From Ignelater luminosus (lineage: Eukaryota; Arthropoda; Insecta; Coleoptera; Elateridae), in the NCBI GenBank assembly GCA_011009095.1, contig VTPC01091318.1, positions 161,932-225,931 on the forward strand: DNA of 64,000 nt, given 5' to 3'. This document shows, piece after piece, positions 61,540 through 64,000 of the stretch. A program made the position numbers and the translations under genes. The notes beneath the pieces are model-generated. The model was not told where the DNA came from, made no database searches, and saw only the letters and a program-made list of their open reading frames with translations. The stretch's first letter is position 1; the number at the start of each line of letters is the position of its first letter.

Positions 61540-62140
61540 AGCATTTTACTTATGGTCTTCTGAATGGGAATTCATGCAAAAATGTATTTACTGGTATGTG
61601 AGACTGCAAAAAAAAAAGAGTAAATGCCAGAAAGCACAGAGAAGTTTAAACATGGCAGTTAGAGGAAGCAGTCCCATCAAATTGAAGAAACAAATTGCTA
61701 GTACCCTCAATGTAAGCCACCAAAGTGTTTTGAGGGTGCTGAAGGAACAACAGTTATTGGCTTAATTAAAAAGTAGGAGGAAATCTTCAATTTTTATCAC
61801 AACTCTCTTCACTGACGCGAAGCATATTGAACTTTCCTAATCATCACTTATGGACAGAAGAAAATTTTCTGTTACCGCATGGATTGAAATTATCGACAAA
61901 TCTTTAATTGGACCCAAATTCCTCCATTTACCTGTGTTGATAGAAGATGTGCCTTTGTAAGTTAGAAACCAAATGTGGGACATGCACAACGGAGCTCTGG
62001 TACATTTTAATAGATAGCTAAAGCAGAACCACAATTTGGCCCATATTCCCCGATTTTCTTCTTTTTTTTTTGTGGGAACACCTCCAGACATTAGTTTACC
62101 ACAGCAACAGGTTTGAAAATGTTGAATAAATTAACATTGG
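61540..62140 (+). mobile_element. DD41D-type transposon relic, upstream of TAF4 exon a
   Basis: Plus-strand pieces in several frames: FTYGLLNGNSCKN, a helix-turn-helix piece KKQIASTLNVSHQSVLRVLK, WIEIIDKSLIGPKFLHLPV, IEDVPL, VRNQMWDMHNGALVHFNR, and FFLWEHLQTLVY. These follow the same order as IIDGHLFG...NMWFQQNG...FYLWGCLK in the relic at 35 kb. The second catalytic Asp is Asn here too (MHNGA for the usual HDGA). There are several stops and frameshifts. It sits 1.6 kb upstream of TAF4 exon a on the opposite strand and is surely dead. Confidence 0.65.
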
Positions 62141-62716
62141 CATACATTAGGCCCAAGTATTATTTATTTATTTTGTTTTCTGCAATGGATCTTTCCAGCA
62201 AATGACAGAATCGGCTTCAATAGATGGCACAGCTTGCATAAAACATTCCTAATTTTTCTGGAAGTCTTATTTCCAATAATTCACCTGAGAAATGCTAAAT
62301 AATTATTTTCTGCCAGACTATGACGTCGCTACAACTCTACCCCCACCACAGTTACTTGTTTTGTAAACATAACCTCTGTTATTTGCTTAAGATTCCAATT
62401 TTCAGAGAATTTATAACTTTTGATTTAGTACGATGTTCTAATAATACAAGTAAGAATTCTTTAAAATTACATGTTTATTATGCCTTAACCACTTTCCACT
62501 TAAAACAGTCAGGAAACTGATAAACATCAGTGTTGTAAACCTAAAGTAATTGAATATCACTTCAAAGAGAACTTTCCAAAATTATTTATACCAAAGAAAA
62601 CGCAAACAAAAAATTATTTTAATTGATATATTGAGTTTTTTAAAATTCAAATAAAAACCCAAATGCTTGGAGAAATTGGAAAGAAAGTAAACTCAAAATC
62701 AAAAGTATTAAGACTA

Positions 62717-64000
62717 TACAGGGTGTAACCAAATTATTTTATATAAAGGGTTTTCCAATAAGAGGTGTTATTTTGAATAGCCCGCTATTTCGGTAGATGT
62801 CACTTTTGAAGCTATCATTTTTTGACATTTGACAAGTAGAAACTACGCCATTAATAAATATGGAACGATACACGCTTCAACAACGCATTGAAATTATTAA
62901 AATTCACTATAAAAATGGTGAAAATTTGGCAGAGACGGTTCGTAAAACTCGAACATTTTTGTCGGACCGCAATACAGAAATTGGTGAAAAAATTCGAGCT
63001 CTTGGGACAAGTTAGTGATGTGAATAATAAAACCCGTGCACGTCGCTCAAGAACAGCCGAGAATATTGCTGTTGTAGCCGAAAGTGTTAAAGAAAACCCA
63101 GGTTTGTCCATTCCTCGTCGTTCTTTGGAATTAGCCATTCCACAAACGTCATTACACCGTATTTTGCATAAAGATTTGGGTCTTAAGGCTTATAAAGTCC
63201 AGTTAACACAAGAACTCAAGCCGGCCGATCATCAACAACGTCGTGTCTTTGCTGATTAGGTCGTTGAAATGCATGAAAATGATCCAGAATTCCATCGAAA
63301 AATCATCTTGAGTGATGAGCCCCATTTCCACCTCGGTGGCTTCGTCAACAAGCAAAATTGTCGGATCTGGGGCTCAGAAAATCCAAGAGTTATTGTTGAA
63401 AAGTCTCTCTATCCTCAACGTGTGACTGTTTGGTGCGGTTTATGGTCCGGCGGAGTCATTGGACCTTACTTTTTCGAAAATGAGGCTGGAGCAACAGTTA
63501 CGGTGACTGGATTGCGCTATCGAGAGATGATTAACGATTTTTTATGGCCGGAATTGGATGGTATTGATCTGGACAACGTTTACTTTCAACAAGACGGCGC
63601 TACGTGCCACACAAGCAACGAAACCATTGATCTTTTACGGAAAAAGTTTCCGGACCGTGTTATCTCTCGAAGAGGTGATCACAATTGGCCACCGAGATCT
63701 TGTGATTTAACACCTTGCGACTTCTTTCTTTGGGGCCACGTGAAAGAGAAGGTCTACGCCAACAGCCCAGCGTCGATTCAAGACCTCAAAGATGGAATTC
63801 GTGAGGCTATCGAGGACATAGGGCAGCCACTTTGCGATTTGGTTATGGAAAATTTCATGAAAAGGATATTGTCCTGTAAGCGTGGTCGTGGTGGTCATTT
63901 GCCTGATGTTATTTTCCACTATTAACGGCATACCTTCCTCTTTATAATGAAATAAACATCCGATCATTTATATTAAAAAATGGCACTTTTCTTTGAATAT
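62717..64000 (+). mobile_element. DD41D-type Tc1/mariner element, left end and body; right end outside window
   Basis: The left end begins TACAGGGTGTAACCAAATTA next to TA. The 5' untranslated part leads to an ATG at 62860, and the body is richer in G and C than its surroundings. The transposase stops at 63925 and non-coding sequence runs to the window edge without the expected inverted repeat, so the right end must lie just beyond. It is placed opposite in strand to TAF4, probably in its upstream introns or 5' flank. Confidence 0.85.
62860..63925 (+). pseudogene. DD41D-type transposase, mildly damaged
   Basis: Start MERYTLQQRIEIIKIHYKNG at 62860. Near 62975 a short deletion shifts frame; the reading continues as QKLVKKFELLGQVSD and SRTAENIAVVAESVKENPGL. 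TAG replaces a Trp codon at 63257-63259 (after RRVFAD). The remaining 218 codons are open. Catalytic Asp residues: SDEPHFHLGG, QQDGATCHTS and SCDLTPCDFFLWG, with 41 residues between the second and third, the spacing of the rosa-like DD41D group. SDEPHF has Pro where Ala is usual. Only two lesions in about 350 codons suggest a recent insertion. Confidence 0.92.

Noticed and set aside
1..64000. A new defence, secretion or biosynthetic gene system
   Set aside because: The window is insect-like nuclear DNA with a single host gene and many dead transposons; no cluster of unknown but intact genes was found.

Overview
The window looks like a piece of an AT-rich insect (at least arthropod) nuclear genome. 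Coding signal is sparse, introns follow GT-AG, and many decayed DNA transposons of the Tc1/mariner superfamily are present. Nothing looks bacterial: there are no operons, ribosome binding sites or CRISPR arrays. I cannot name the species from sequence alone.

Only one host gene is convincingly present. It is TAF4, a core TFIID subunit, on the minus strand. Six coding exons run from 59933 down to the stop codon at 45158, and their splice phases agree throughout, giving 628 residues. Its N-terminal exons are upstream (above 59933), either unrecognised here or beyond the window. The TAFH domain (51326-51538), the TAF12-binding histone-fold/C-terminal region (48268-48900, 47946-48208) and the conserved C-terminal tail (45158-45310) can all be read. 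The introns hold a 144-bp tandem repeat (57.2-57.7 kb) and a LINE tail relic (53.6 kb). The sequence below the stop is very AT-rich and may include the 3' UTR; a 22-24 bp hairpin sits there at 43.2 kb.

The rest is a transposon landscape. From 1 to 14 kb it is mostly featureless, with a Ty3/gypsy RNase H-integrase relic (5.5-6.1 kb), three copies of a short dispersed repeat, and a GC-richer unexplained block (11.8-13.0 kb). From 14.2 to 24.8 kb there are three full-length copies of one DD34D mariner, one inactivated by a single stop codon, plus a deleted relic of a different mariner, a LINE reverse-transcriptase relic and small inverted-repeat elements. At 25.6 kb there is a foldback MITE, and at 29.4-30.6 kb a second, different mariner.

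From 34.9 to 40.9 kb four relics sit end to end: a DD41D-type element, a Tc1-like element that seems to keep an 80-bp intron, another Tc1-like element, and a pogo-like element. The pogo transposase is interrupted by two MITEs with clean target-site duplications. The far right end (61.5-64 kb) holds another DD41D-type relic and the start of a well-preserved DD41D element that runs out of the window.

No novel multi-gene system was found. The most useful observations are the layered transposon insertions, the intron inside a transposase relic, the nearly intact mariner copy, and the unexplained repeats and hairpin around TAF4.
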